A stretch of 35,535 nucleotides of DNA from Desulfobacteraceae bacterium (GTDB lineage: Bacteria > Desulfobacterota > DSM-4660 > Desulfatiglandales > Desulfatiglandaceae), in the NCBI GenBank assembly GCA_030613055.1, contig JAUWMR010000046.1, positions 1-35,535 of the forward strand, read 5' to 3'. Positions 15,510 to 23,807 of the stretch are shown piece after piece. The notes under the pieces were generated by a model. The model ran no database searches. It was not told the DNA's origin and saw nothing but the letters and a program-made list of their open reading frames with translations. The first letter of the stretch is position 1. Every line of letters begins with the position of its first letter. A program made the position numbers and the translations under genes.

Positions 15510-17033
15510 TTATTTAGCAGATACGTCCATCCAATCTTCAGGCACAATAGAATCACCCAAGTGCTCTTCCTTTAAAACACCGTATCCGCGAATGATGCGC
15601 TCCCTTGCCTCCTCTACCTCTTTTCTCTCCAGTATCACAGGCCGATGTTTGCCTAAAAGCCGGATTACATAATAATCGGCGGGTTCCTTCAAGGCATCGG
15701 AAACATCTTTAAGTGTCCTGATTGGTTTATCGTTGATCTTGTGAACGATTGAATTGACATAGCCGCGCAAATAGACATTGATCGGGTCGGGCAGGATTTT
15801 GCTCAGGACCACTATTTCGGGTGTCTTGAGATAAAGTTCATTATCGATAAAATGGTAATAATGATAGAGTATATTAATGTCTTTGATGTTGCTTGCATTG
15901 ATGAAATCATAAGATAGAGGCTGAAAAATCAGACCGCCAAAAACAACAAAACTCGGTCTAACATCATGACGTCTGCCCCTGATCAAATATGGCCATGGCG
16001 AATCTAACGGGACTGTCACTTCCATTTGCTTGCTTTCGCGAATGATTTTCAACCGGACGGAATCCCCTTTATACTTCCGTTCAACAACCTCCTCCATGCG
16101 AAGCCGTTCGTCACCCATTTCAACATATCCGTTACTGAAAATGGGCAGGTCGTCAATAGTCAGCAAAACGTCTCCTGGCCTGAGTACGCGGGCAGAGGGG
16201 GAAGTTTTTAAGACACTGCTTACGATTACCCCATAGTCGCCCGGGGCCAGACCCATGGCACGACGATACGCGTTGTTTAAAAGTGGAAATTGAAGTATAG
16301 AAAGATCAACATAGCGATCGTACCGGCCGTCATTTATATCTGTTAGAAATCGCTTGATTACGGGAACGGGAATCATATATCCCACGTTCTGGGCCACGTC
16401 GCCGCTAAATGCCTGGAACGCGACCCCTACGACCGTGTTATTCTGTAAGACAGGTCCTCCACTGTTTCCGGGGTTAACCGCCGCGTCGATCTGAATAGTC
16501 AGGTGACTGTCCACGGCGGAATGTGAGTACGCGCGGAAATCAATGCGGGAAACAACACCCCTTGTTACGGACAAACGCCTTCCCCCGATAGGGTAACCTA
16601 ATACCGTTACGGTTGAATCCAGGGAAGGGACCCCGCCTAACGATAAGGGTGACATGCCGTCAAAAAATGATTCGTCGGGCACTTCCAGTATGGCCAGATC
16701 ACAATCATGGGCGATAAACTTGACCTTAGCCTCATACATACGGGAATCATTTTCCTTTTGCACGGCGATAAACCTGGCATTACTTGATACATGGGCGTTG
16801 GTCAGGATCCGATTGCCGGAAATCAAGAAACCGGTCCCTGTTCCTCTTGTTATCCGGCCGGGATTCCATGGAACGGAATAGTCGGGAACTTGGGCAGCAA
16901 CACTGAGGCGCACGACGCCTTTACGCACCATTGCGATATCCTCGACCGCGGTGGAGCCCTCATGTCCCCAGGCTGATGATAAAAAGAACATCAAGATCAT
17001 GATGCTTAAAAAGGCGGGTGTCGTGGATTTCAT
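15510..17033 (-). CDS. Periplasmic trypsin-like serine protease with PDZ domains (Deg/HtrA-like)
   Basis: A signal peptide (FLSIMILMFFLSSAWG) directs export. The S1 fold has a full catalytic triad: H81 in ILTNAHV, D112 in DCDLAILEV, S191 in NPGNSGGP. A PDZ domain follows (GVIVSSVLKTSPSARVLRPGDVLLTIDD) and then a long C-terminal part of the type seen in plant and bacterial Deg proteins with an extra PDZ. It is a candidate protein quality-control or processing protease. ATG 17033 is preceded by AAGGAG, and the gene starts only eight bases after the stop of the Tm-1-like gene, so the two are co-transcribed. The next gene downstream is a dead paralogue. Confidence 0.9.
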   Translation of the reverse strand: MKSTTPAFLSIMILMFFLSSAWGHEGSTAVEDIAMVRKGVVRLSVAAQVPDYSVPWNPGRITRGTGTGFLISGNRILTNAHVSSNARFIAVQKENDSRMYEAKVKFIAHDCDLAILEVPDESFFDGMSPLSLGGVPSLDSTVTVLGYPIGGRRLSVTRGVVSRIDFRAYSHSAVDSHLTIQIDAAVNPGNSGGPVLQNNTVVGVAFQAFSGDVAQNVGYMIPVPVIKRFLTDINDGRYDRYVDLSILQFPLLNNAYRRAMGLAPGDYGVIVSSVLKTSPSARVLRPGDVLLTIDDLPIFSNGYVEMGDERLRMEEVVERKYKGDSVRLKIIRESKQMEVTVPLDSPWPYLIRGRRHDVRPSFVVFGGLIFQPLSYDFINASNIKDINILYHYYHFIDNELYLKTPEIVVLSKILPDPINVYLRGYVNSIVHKINDKPIRTLKDVSDALKEPADYYVIRLLGKHRPVILERKEVEEARERIIRGYGVLKEEHLGDSIVPEDWMDVSAK

Positions 17034-17041
17034 TATGCTCC

Positions 17042-18307
17042 TTAATTTTTTTTCATCATTTTATCAAATGTTTCTACCACAGCCAGCGCAAATTCTCCAG
17101 TATTAAGGTGCACGTCAAGCTCCCTTAATTCAATTTCGGGCTTAAGATGATTTTTGAGTTCGTCTACAAACACCTTATCAGTGCCGGGATCATGAAGCGG
17201 CTGGCCTTTGACACTGAGCGTGGACCAACCCCTATTGGGTATTAAGATTTTAACCGGTCCTTTTGCCTTATTAAGCTTTTCAGCCATGGTCTTAGCTACG
17301 AGCCTCAATTCTTCCGCGTTTGTTCGTGCCTGAACTCGGTAGGCGTCATGAAGATAATAATTTCTATCTGCCAGGTTTCGGGAGAGCCACAAGGGGTCCC
17401 CGCTATCCTTTCTCTTGAGAGGACCGCAGCTTATCATCTCAAAACCGCAGGGGGTAATAATTTGAGGAATACCCATTTTACCCGCTGCCTCAAGCCTGTC
17501 CGGCCCGGCCGCCCGGTTTCCTCCCAACAGTTCTTCACTTAAGCCGCTCGGGACAATATCCACAACTCCATCGAAGAACCCCTGACCTAAGAGCCTGTCC
17601 ATGGCCCTGTCGCCCACACCTTGCGCGTGACAGGGAATTATTTTATATCCCCTTTCCTCAAGATACTTGCCGACAAGATTGCAGCACATATCAGAGTAAT
17701 GAAATTCCGTCATCGCGACGAGGGGAATCTTCGACTCTTTAAGTGAGTCAATAACCGCATCCGCACCGGTTTCAACCATTCCGCAAATCGCGCCGGCAGC
17801 CCTGATCAAAACGCTCCTGCTGAGTTCATGGAGTCCGGCCATATCCACAACCGATGACATAATTGCGATATCCGATGCGCCGAAAAATCCACCGGCATAG
17901 CTGGGCATTGCGGCGCCACTTGACACCATAAGTTTTGGCACACCGAACGGCAGGGCTTTCATGATATTGGTGGCCACGGTTGTGTTGCTGACGCCTCCCA
18001 CGCCAACCACACCGGCAATTTTACCCGCCTGGTATAGTTCCAGCACCTTTTTGATTGCTCCATCGGTCATTAAGGCGGTTATTTCATACCTGGCCCTGGT
18101 CGAAGATTTAATCCCTTCCGTGCTTGACCCTCCGGCCTTTGCGATCTCTTCGCACGTAATGTCGGCTTTGATCAGCGATTTTTCCCCGCCCGTACTCATG
18201 TCTAAAATTATTGTCTGCTGTTCTTTCTGCTCGATCAGCCCCTTTAGAAATTCGACTTCTTTACCCTTTGTATCTAAAGAGCTGATAATAAGTATTGACT
18301 TAGGCAT
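17042..18307 (-). CDS. Tm-1-like ATP-binding domain protein (UPF0261)
   Basis: A 421-residue cytoplasmic protein of the family named after tomato Tm-1. Recognisable parts are the N-terminal ILIISSLDTKGKEVEFLKGLI, the Gly-rich nucleotide-binding GVVGVGGVSNTTVATNIM, the SSGAAMPSYAGGFFGASDI segment, and the C-terminal half with IITPCGFEMI. Bacterial members have no settled biochemical role and are often linked to catabolic genes. AAAGGAG precedes ATG 18307. It lies between the TRAP permease gene (59 bases upstream) and the protease gene (eight bases downstream). Its place in the TRAP operon suggests a role in handling the transported compound, which is inference. Confidence 0.9.
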   Translation of the reverse strand: MPKSILIISSLDTKGKEVEFLKGLIEQKEQQTIILDMSTGGEKSLIKADITCEEIAKAGGSSTEGIKSSTRARYEITALMTDGAIKKVLELYQAGKIAGVVGVGGVSNTTVATNIMKALPFGVPKLMVSSGAAMPSYAGGFFGASDIAIMSSVVDMAGLHELSRSVLIRAAGAICGMVETGADAVIDSLKESKIPLVAMTEFHYSDMCCNLVGKYLEERGYKIIPCHAQGVGDRAMDRLLGQGFFDGVVDIVPSGLSEELLGGNRAAGPDRLEAAGKMGIPQIITPCGFEMISCGPLKRKDSGDPLWLSRNLADRNYYLHDAYRVQARTNAEELRLVAKTMAEKLNKAKGPVKILIPNRGWSTLSVKGQPLHDPGTDKVFVDELKNHLKPEIELRELDVHLNTGEFALAVVETFDKMMKKN

Positions 18308-18366
18308 GATGAACTCCTTTGTGTATCAAAGGAATGTATTATAAAAGCTGAATTGTAACATCCCGC

Positions 18367-19680
18367 CTAATACATAAGATTAGGCAATAAGAGAATAATT
18401 TGGGGAAATGCCATCAGGATAATAACGCCAACAATTACCGCAAGCAGGAAGGGGAGAATACCTTTAAAAATGGATTCCAAAGGGACCTCACCGATGACTC
18501 CTTTCGCTACTCCGAAAACCACATAAACATTGATGCCCACCGGGGGGGTAATGACGCCCATTTCAGTAACCATAACAATAATTATGCCGAACCAAATGGG
18601 ATCATAGCCGAGGCTGGTAACCAGAGGAAAAAATATTGGGACGGTCAACGTTACAAAGGCAAGTGCGTCCATGAAACACCCGCCAAAAAAATAAATGGCC
18701 ACGATTATTCCCATGATGATATAAGGCGCCAGATCAAACCCACCTACCCAGGAAGCAATATCAAAAGGAATCCTGGTAACGGCCAGGAATTTGCCAAAAA
18801 CAGTGGCTCCGGCTATCAGCAACATAACCATACATGATGTCTTGAGGGTCTCGTAAAGGGAATTCACAAAGTTCTTCCAGGTAAGCTGCCGTCTGATCAA
18901 CGATACCGATAGGACACCGAAGGCCCCTACGGCCGCGGCCTCTGTTGGTGTAAAAAGACCGATAAACAGGCCGCCCATCACTAAGACAAAAACTGCCAGC
19001 GTTTCACCCATGCCGAGCAAGGATTTTATTTTCTCTTTCCAGGTAAAACTTTCTCCACGAGGACCCTGCTCCGGCGCGTAATGGCACCATATATATATCG
19101 AGATGATAAACAGGATGGTGACGAGGATTGCGGGGATGATTCCCGCGACAAACAGTGCCCCTATGGACTGTTCCGTAAGGACACCATATACGATCAGTAC
19201 TACGCTGGGAGGCATTATCATTCCAAGGCCGCCGCCTGATGCCACGGAACCGGTAGCAAGTTCATCCGCGTATCCGTATCTCTTCATCTCGGGCAGTCCG
19301 ACTGTAGCCATGGTAGCCGCGGTAGCAGGGCTCGATCCGCAGACCGCTCCAAACGCGGTGCAGGCGGACACGGTTGCCATTGCCAGTCCTCCACGGGTAC
19401 TTCCCAGATATTTGTAGCCCGTGTCATAAAGCCTATGGCTTATGCCGCTATTGAACGCTAACTGGCCCATGAGAACAAAAAGGGGGATAGTGGTCAGCCC
19501 GTATGAGGCGTAAACGTCATAAATATTTCTGGAGAGTAGGTTAAGTCCTCCTTTTCCTGAAATCATAATACTAAAGCCTAAATACCCTATCATGGCCATG
19601 ACGTAGGCCACGGGCATTCTGGACAGGAATATAAAGATCATCACTAAGATGCCGATAATACCAATTAAGGTAGGATCCAT
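18367..19680 (-). CDS. dctM: TRAP transporter large permease subunit (DctM)
   Basis: A 437-residue, highly hydrophobic protein with about 12 predicted helices, the sodium-coupled translocation subunit of a tripartite ATP-independent periplasmic transporter. Typical segments are SRMPVAYVMAMIGYLGF, the Gly/Ala-rich ACTAFGAVCGSSPATAATMA, GLFTPTEAAAVGAFG and EMGVITPPVGINVYV. Its ATG overlaps the stop codon of dctQ in a TAATG junction at 19680, a sign of translational coupling. It works with DctQ and the binding protein encoded upstream; the ligand is not evident from sequence. Confidence 0.96.
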   Translation of the reverse strand: MDPTLIGIIGILVMIFIFLSRMPVAYVMAMIGYLGFSIMISGKGGLNLLSRNIYDVYASYGLTTIPLFVLMGQLAFNSGISHRLYDTGYKYLGSTRGGLAMATVSACTAFGAVCGSSPATAATMATVGLPEMKRYGYADELATGSVASGGGLGMIMPPSVVLIVYGVLTEQSIGALFVAGIIPAILVTILFIISIYIWCHYAPEQGPRGESFTWKEKIKSLLGMGETLAVFVLVMGGLFIGLFTPTEAAAVGAFGVLSVSLIRRQLTWKNFVNSLYETLKTSCMVMLLIAGATVFGKFLAVTRIPFDIASWVGGFDLAPYIIMGIIVAIYFFGGCFMDALAFVTLTVPIFFPLVTSLGYDPIWFGIIIVMVTEMGVITPPVGINVYVVFGVAKGVIGEVPLESIFKGILPFLLAVIVGVIILMAFPQIILLLPNLMY

Positions 19681-20162
19681 TACTCACTCAGCTTTTTGAT
19701 TGTTTGAATGATATTTTGCAGAATAATGAAGGTGAATATTATGAAACAGAATGCCACTGTATAGATAATAATATGTTCAGGAAGTTCCAGGTTCATGGAA
19801 ACTTCGCCTGATTTTTGTATTGTATGGGCATAAAGGGCCATTCGCCATGTCACAACCCCAAACAAGCCTAAGCTTAAAATGCTGGTACATAGGTCAACAA
19901 TAGCTCGTGTCTTCTCGGAGAACACCTGCCATAATATCTCCACTCCTATATGTCCTTTAACCTGATGCGTGTATGGCAATGCCATAGCGACCGCCAGGGT
20001 TGCCATGAAGCCAACAAGCTCTACAGAACCGAAAATGGGATGGCCCATTAAACGGCCCACCACATCAGTGCATGTCAAAAACATCATACCCACAAGACAT
20101 GCAGCGCCTATTATCTTCATTTTCTGCAGGAGCCATTCAACGATTTTCAAGAATATATTCAT
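19680..20162 (-). CDS. dctQ: TRAP transporter small permease subunit (DctQ)
   Basis: A 160-residue membrane protein with four predicted helices (IIGAACLVGMMFLTCTDVVGRL; LVGFMATLAVAMALPYTHQV; AIVDLCTSILSLGLFGVVTW; IIIYTVAFCFIIFTFIIL) and the conserved GHIGVEIL segment of the DctQ family. It is the small membrane partner of DctM, and overlaps it by one base. A 142-base gap with two hairpins separates it from the binding-protein gene. Confidence 0.93.
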   Translation of the reverse strand: MNIFLKIVEWLLQKMKIIGAACLVGMMFLTCTDVVGRLMGHPIFGSVELVGFMATLAVAMALPYTHQVKGHIGVEILWQVFSEKTRAIVDLCTSILSLGLFGVVTWRMALYAHTIQKSGEVSMNLELPEHIIIYTVAFCFIIFTFIILQNIIQTIKKLSE

Positions 20163-20221
20163 GACTATAATTATTTCGATTTTTGTAATAGTTTAGCGCT
20201 TTGAAAACAGGTCCCCATGTC

Positions 20222-20278
20222 CTGCCCGCAGTACGGCAGGTAATATGCGACCCGGCCGGACACGGCCGGGTCGCATAA
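20222..20278 (-). repeat. Two hairpins between dctP and dctQ, one with a perfect 15-bp stem
   Basis: The stronger element pairs TATGCGACCCGGCCG (20245-20259) with CGGCCGGGTCGCATA (20264-20278) around a GACA loop, with no mismatch. Next to it CCTGCC (20222-20227) pairs with GGCAGG (20236-20241). Neither strand shows a T-run after the stem. In TRAP operons such a structure after the binding-protein gene commonly stabilises the upstream mRNA or partly terminates, giving excess binding protein; that role here is inference. Confidence 0.75.
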
Positions 20279-20304
20279 GGCTTTGCCTAATAAGCCCGTC
20301 ACTT

Positions 20305-21330
20305 TTACTTGCAGTATCCAGACAGGACCTTCACTGTGTAGTCGAGAGCCTCCTGGGCCGGAAGACCTTTAGCCTTGGCTGCCTTGACATACTCTCCAAG
20401 AACCGGATGAATGACTTTTTTCCATTTGGCCAACTCTGCATCGGGCAGGGTTATAAACTTGCGGCCCTTGGCCAGCATATATTTGCGGCCCTCCTCGTCG
20501 CTCGAGTCCCAGGCCGCGCCATGCTTTGGAATCCATTCCTTGTTGATCTGCGTAATTATTTTTTTGATATCCGCGGGCAGGGCGGCCCATTTACCCTTGT
20601 TCATCACTACGTAAAATGTGGAGGTATTGGCTATGGACAGGTCAAGGGTGCAGTATGCTATAACCTCGGCCATTCTCCAGCCTTTATTGACTTCAATGGG
20701 ATAAAGAGCGCCGTCCACCACGCCCTTCTGGAGCGCTTGATAGAGCTCAGGCATGGGCATGGTTACCGGTGTGCCGCCCAGGGCCTTGACCACCTTGGCC
20801 GTGGTGCCGTGGGAACGTATCCTGAGTCCTTTATTATCAGCCAGGGTTTTGACTGCCACTTTTCGCGTATGCAGAAGGCCCGGACCATGTGCATGAAGGT
20901 ACATCACCTGGGCGTCACTCAGCTCCTTGGGTTTGAATTTATTATATACATCATTGGCCACCATGGTTGCTATTTTACCGGTGGGATATCCCAAGGGCAG
21001 ATCCACAACCTCCATCAGGGTGAAGCGACCCCGGTTGTAGCCAAAGAGACAGAAACCGATGTCCGATAGTCCCTCTACCACGCCGTCATAAACCTGCTTG
21101 GCCTTGGTCAGGGTCTGGCCGGGATAGTGTTCAACCTTGACTCGGCCGTCGGTCCTTTTCTCGATTTCCCTGCACCAGGAATCTGCCAACTTTGCCTGGA
21201 TGTGGCTTGGCGGGAAAAAGTTACTGTAGGTGAGTTTTATGGGTGCGGCCTGTGACTGTAAAGGGGCCACAATCATAAAGGCGGCTCCTATTGCCGCGAC
21301 CAGGAAAAACAAAAAGATTTTTTTCTTCAT
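20305..21330 (-). CDS. dctP: TRAP transporter substrate-binding protein (DctP)
   Basis: A 341-residue periplasmic solute receptor. The signal peptide (FLFFLVAAIGAAFMIVAP) probably ends after QSQA. The mature part has the DctP fold, with LTYSNFFPPSH at the start, the GLSDIGFCLFGY segment and the ligand-clamping Arg region GLRIRSHGTT. That Arg normally binds a carboxylate, so an organic acid is the likely ligand. ATG 21330 is preceded by AAGGAGGA. It is the first gene of the minus-strand operon running to 13914 and delivers substrate to the DctQ/DctM pair. Confidence 0.95.
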   Translation of the reverse strand: MKKKIFLFFLVAAIGAAFMIVAPLQSQAAPIKLTYSNFFPPSHIQAKLADSWCREIEKRTDGRVKVEHYPGQTLTKAKQVYDGVVEGLSDIGFCLFGYNRGRFTLMEVVDLPLGYPTGKIATMVANDVYNKFKPKELSDAQVMYLHAHGPGLLHTRKVAVKTLADNKGLRIRSHGTTAKVVKALGGTPVTMPMPELYQALQKGVVDGALYPIEVNKGWRMAEVIAYCTLDLSIANTSTFYVVMNKGKWAALPADIKKIITQINKEWIPKHGAAWDSSDEEGRKYMLAKGRKFITLPDAELAKWKKVIHPVLGEYVKAAKAKGLPAQEALDYTVKVLSGYCK

Positions 21331-21676
21331 CTGGACATCCTCCTTGCTAAATGATGGGAATGTGACTGTAGAAACCTTAACCCAGACAAGGAACTCCTAT
21401 CACCTCCTTTCGACAACAAAACGCTGTACGCTGACATATTGAGTATTATGAACCTAAATATATTTTAAAAAAAGCAGTAGAGCCATAATTTTGAAAAGGA
21501 TAGGCCAAAGTCCATTATGTGTCAATTGAAAAGGCAACAGAAAGAATTATATGAAAATAGGTCCTTTAGCTGATTAATGGGCAGCGGTCATATTTTTGTC
21601 CGCTCGCTTGAAGGGATTAAAGGCGGTTGAAACTCTGTGTTCCGTGGTTATTTTGGTAGACGGAAAAAGGAGGTAA
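21331..21676. other. Divergent intergenic region with an extended Shine-Dalgarno sequence
   Basis: This region separates dctP from htpX and must hold both promoters, though I see no strong -35/-10 pair. On the minus strand AAGGAGGTGAT (21409-21399) is fully complementary to the 3' end of 16S rRNA. It precedes a small frame starting at TTG 21389 and ending in a TGA that overlaps the dctP ATG (ATGA at 21330-21327). This may be a 20-residue leader peptide coupled to dctP. The part nearest htpX has AAGGAGG at 21667-21673. Confidence 0.4.
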
Positions 21677-21682
21677 ATGAAT

Positions 21683-22597
21683 ATGGGAAACTGGTTTAGG
21701 ACGACAATGCTTTTAGGTATCATGACTGCCCTTATTGTATGGATAGGTAATCTTTTTGGCGGGCAGCAGGGGATGATACTTGCCTTTATCGTAGCTATGG
21801 GCATGAATTTTTTCAGCTACTGGTTTTCTGACAGGATTGTACTAAGGATGTACCGTGCAAGGGAGGTCACGCCTGATCAGGCCCCTGAAGTCTACGAAAT
21901 GGTGAGACAAATCGCCCACAGGGCCAATCTCCCGGTGCCCAAAATTTACATCATTCCCGAGAAATCACCCAATGCCTTTGCAACCGGCAGGAACCCGGAA
22001 CATGCGGTAGTAGCCGTTACCGAGGGTCTGATCAATCTAATGGACAGGGAAGAGATCATGGGAGTCCTGTCCCATGAAATGGCACATATAAAAAACAGGG
22101 ATATCTTGATAGGCTCAATTGCAGCCACCATGGCAGGGGCTATCATGATCCTGGCCAGTATGGCCCGGTGGACCGCCTTTTTTGGCGGGGGTTCGGATGA
22201 TGATGAAGGGGGCTTAGGCATAGTCGGTCTGATTGTCATGTCCATACTTGCTCCTGTTGCCGCCATGCTCATACAGATGGCTATTTCCAGGTCCAGGGAG
22301 TACCTTGCCGATGCCACGGGTGCCGGCTTCGCGGGACAACCCGGAGGACTGGCAAACGCATTGGAGAAACTCGGGGCCTATTCTAAAAGGCTTCCCATGC
22401 CGGCCAAACCCAATACTGCCCACATGTTTATCATAAACCCCTTAAGCGCCGGTAACTTAGCGAATCTGTTTTCCACACACCCACCGCTTGAAGAAAGAAT
22501 AGCCCGCCTTCGAGGGCAAAGGCCGCCTGCAGGGCACCACCTTGGCGGTGACAGGGGTAAAAATGAGGCCGAGGCAGCCAGGAGACGTCTGTCTTAA
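21683..22597 (+). CDS. htpX: HtpX-type membrane zinc metalloprotease
   Basis: An inner-membrane M48 metalloprotease involved in turnover of misfolded membrane proteins. Two N-terminal helices (TMLLGIMTALIVWIGNLF; GMILAFIVAMGMNFFSYWF) are followed by the catalytic HEMAH motif (His at about residue 131) in VLSHEMAHIKNRD. Two further hydrophobic segments come next, then the third zinc ligand in SREYLADATGA. The length of about 304 residues fits the family. Of the two ATGs (21677 and 21683), the second lies nine bases from AAGGAGG and is preferred; the first is only three bases away. Adjacent genes show no functional link. Confidence 0.95.
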   Translation: MGNWFRTTMLLGIMTALIVWIGNLFGGQQGMILAFIVAMGMNFFSYWFSDRIVLRMYRAREVTPDQAPEVYEMVRQIAHRANLPVPKIYIIPEKSPNAFATGRNPEHAVVAVTEGLINLMDREEIMGVLSHEMAHIKNRDILIGSIAATMAGAIMILASMARWTAFFGGGSDDDEGGLGIVGLIVMSILAPVAAMLIQMAISRSREYLADATGAGFAGQPGGLANALEKLGAYSKRLPMPAKPNTAHMFIINPLSAGNLANLFSTHPPLEERIARLRGQRPPAGHHLGGDRGKNEAEAARRRLS

Positions 22598-22646
22598 TGA
22601 ACATCCGTATTGCCTCCTCTCAATTTACTATTTTTTTAAATTTAAT

Positions 22647-22682
22647 GCTTGACATTTTGTTAAGCAGGTTTACTATATACTC
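22647..22682 (+). promoter_or_regulatory. Promoter and palindromic operator of the marR-type gene
   Basis: TTGACA at 22649-22654 is a perfect -35 box. TACTAT at 22671-22676, 16 bases further, is a fair -10 box, which puts the transcript start at about 22683, the A of the ATG. The -35 is embedded in an inverted repeat, GCTTGACA (22647-22654) against TGTTAAGC (22658-22665), with one mismatch in eight. A dimeric MarR protein binding here would block the -35, so autorepression is likely. Confidence 0.55.
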
Positions 22683-23144
22683 ATGAGTGAGAAAAGGGAC
22701 CATATAATTATCATTGAAAAATTCGGCAGGATGATAAACAAATTCAATTATATTGAAAAAATTCCGAGAGATTTTGGTACCGGTAAACTATTATATCCTT
22801 CAGAAATACACCTGATTGAGACCATTGGAAAAACCCCGGGAATTAATGTAACAGAACTGGCAAAAAGACACGGGATATCAAAAGCAGCTATCTCCCAGAA
22901 ACTCAAAAAACTTGAAAAAAAAGATCTGGTTGAACGATTTAAGGACAGCGAAAATGAAAAGTCAGTTTTGCTAAAATTGACAACCGAAGGAAAAATCGTT
23001 TTTAAAGGGCATGAACGTTTTCATTCAAAAATGGATTCGGGTATTATTCAGAAGATAAGTGAGATGCCACCGGCAAAACGAAAGGATTTTGAAAGGATTT
23101 TAGATGAAATAAACAGGTACGCTGATTCATTTATAAATATGTAA
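22683..23144 (+). CDS. MarR family transcriptional regulator
   Basis: A 153-residue winged-helix regulator. The helix-turn-helix reads VTELAKRHGISKAAISQKLKKLEKKDLVERF, followed by the wing (DSENEKSVLLKLTTEG) and a C-terminal dimerisation helix. It likely represses its own gene and neighbours in response to a small ligand. There is no Shine-Dalgarno sequence before ATG 22683, and the promoter appears to start transcription at the ATG itself, so the mRNA may be leaderless. A terminator follows the gene directly, so it is a one-gene transcript. The membrane-protein genes from 23517 are possible targets. Confidence 0.9.
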   Translation: MSEKRDHIIIIEKFGRMINKFNYIEKIPRDFGTGKLLYPSEIHLIETIGKTPGINVTELAKRHGISKAAISQKLKKLEKKDLVERFKDSENEKSVLLKLTTEGKIVFKGHERFHSKMDSGIIQKISEMPPAKRKDFERILDEINRYADSFINM

Positions 23145-23149
23145 ATGTG

Positions 23150-23182
23150 CTGCCCAATTTAAAATTACCGGGCAGTTTTTTT
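23150..23182 (+). terminator. Intrinsic terminator of the marR-type gene
   Basis: CTGCCC (23150-23155) pairs with GGGCAG (23170-23175), followed by seven T residues (23176-23182). It begins five bases after the stop codon. Confidence 0.8.
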
Positions 23183-23318
23183 GTGCTATAAGTTAAGCTA
23201 CTTAAAAAAAAAAGACGGCTAAAGATTGCTTATTGCCCATCCAGAAATCAAAGATTCCTGGTTGATCGCACGAATCCGAAAATATCTATTTTCGGATGAG
23301 CACTAATTAATGATGAAC

Positions 23319-23480
23319 TCATAAAAAGTCATTTTAACGCCTGGATACCCGCTTTCGCGGGTATGACGGCTATCATATCTGCTTGATATTAAATGCTTTA
23401 TTGTCATTCCCGCCCCGCATCAAGTGCGGGATAAACTACGGCGGGAATCCAGATAAATAGGAAAATACGACTTTTTACGA
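23319..23480. mobile_element. MITE-like palindromic element
   Basis: Ends TCATAAAAAGTC (23319-23330) and GACTTTTTACGA (23469-23480) form a terminal inverted repeat with one mismatch. Inside are an 8-bp perfect hairpin ATACCCGC/GCGGGTAT (23345-23364) and a nested pair, ATTCCCGCC (23406-23414) with GGCGGGAAT (23440-23448), enclosing CCCGCA/TGCGGG. It has no coding capacity. Such TCATTCCCGC...GCGGGAATCCAG elements are common in environmental proteobacterial genomes and are probably mobilised in trans. Together with the AT-rich flanks it fills the gap between marR and 23517. Confidence 0.6.
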
Positions 23481-23516
23481 AGCCGTCAACTAACAGAAGG
23501 AGGTAATAGGTAATAG

Positions 23517-23807
23517 ATGGAAACAACAATAAAGGAAACAGAACAAATTGTGGATACTATCAAAAGGTTCGGGACAGGGATAGCGATAATACTATTTCCG
23601 GTATTCTTCATAATCTCCAACGCAATTCACCCTGATTTATTCGACATTAGTATGATTCATGACGTGCAATCATGGATAGAACATTTTCATGGAAATAACC
23701 TGCTTCATTTTGCTCATATACTGGAATTATTTATGGCGCCTTTGCTTATAGTAACGGCACTACACTTCATGGGCAGGCTGAAAAAGAAAGGAGTGTACTT
23801 TGGTTGA
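23517..23807 (+). CDS. Small membrane protein, unknown function
   Basis: A 96-residue protein with two predicted transmembrane segments (GIAIILFPVFFIISNAI; ILELFMAPLLIVTALHFMG) joined by a His-rich loop (MIHDVQSWIEHFHGNNLLHFAH). I do not recognise the family. AAGGAGG lies upstream of ATG 23517, somewhat distant. The end overlaps by eight bases a 30-codon frame that itself overlaps the next gene, so the three appear translationally coupled. The histidines could bind metal or haem, which is speculation. Confidence 0.7.
   Translation: METTIKETEQIVDTIKRFGTGIAIILFPVFFIISNAIHPDLFDISMIHDVQSWIEHFHGNNLLHFAHILELFMAPLLIVTALHFMGRLKKKGVYFG

Noticed and set aside
20222-20278. Hairpins as an intrinsic terminator
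   Set aside because: Neither strand has a T-run after the stem, and the downstream permease genes need the upstream promoter.
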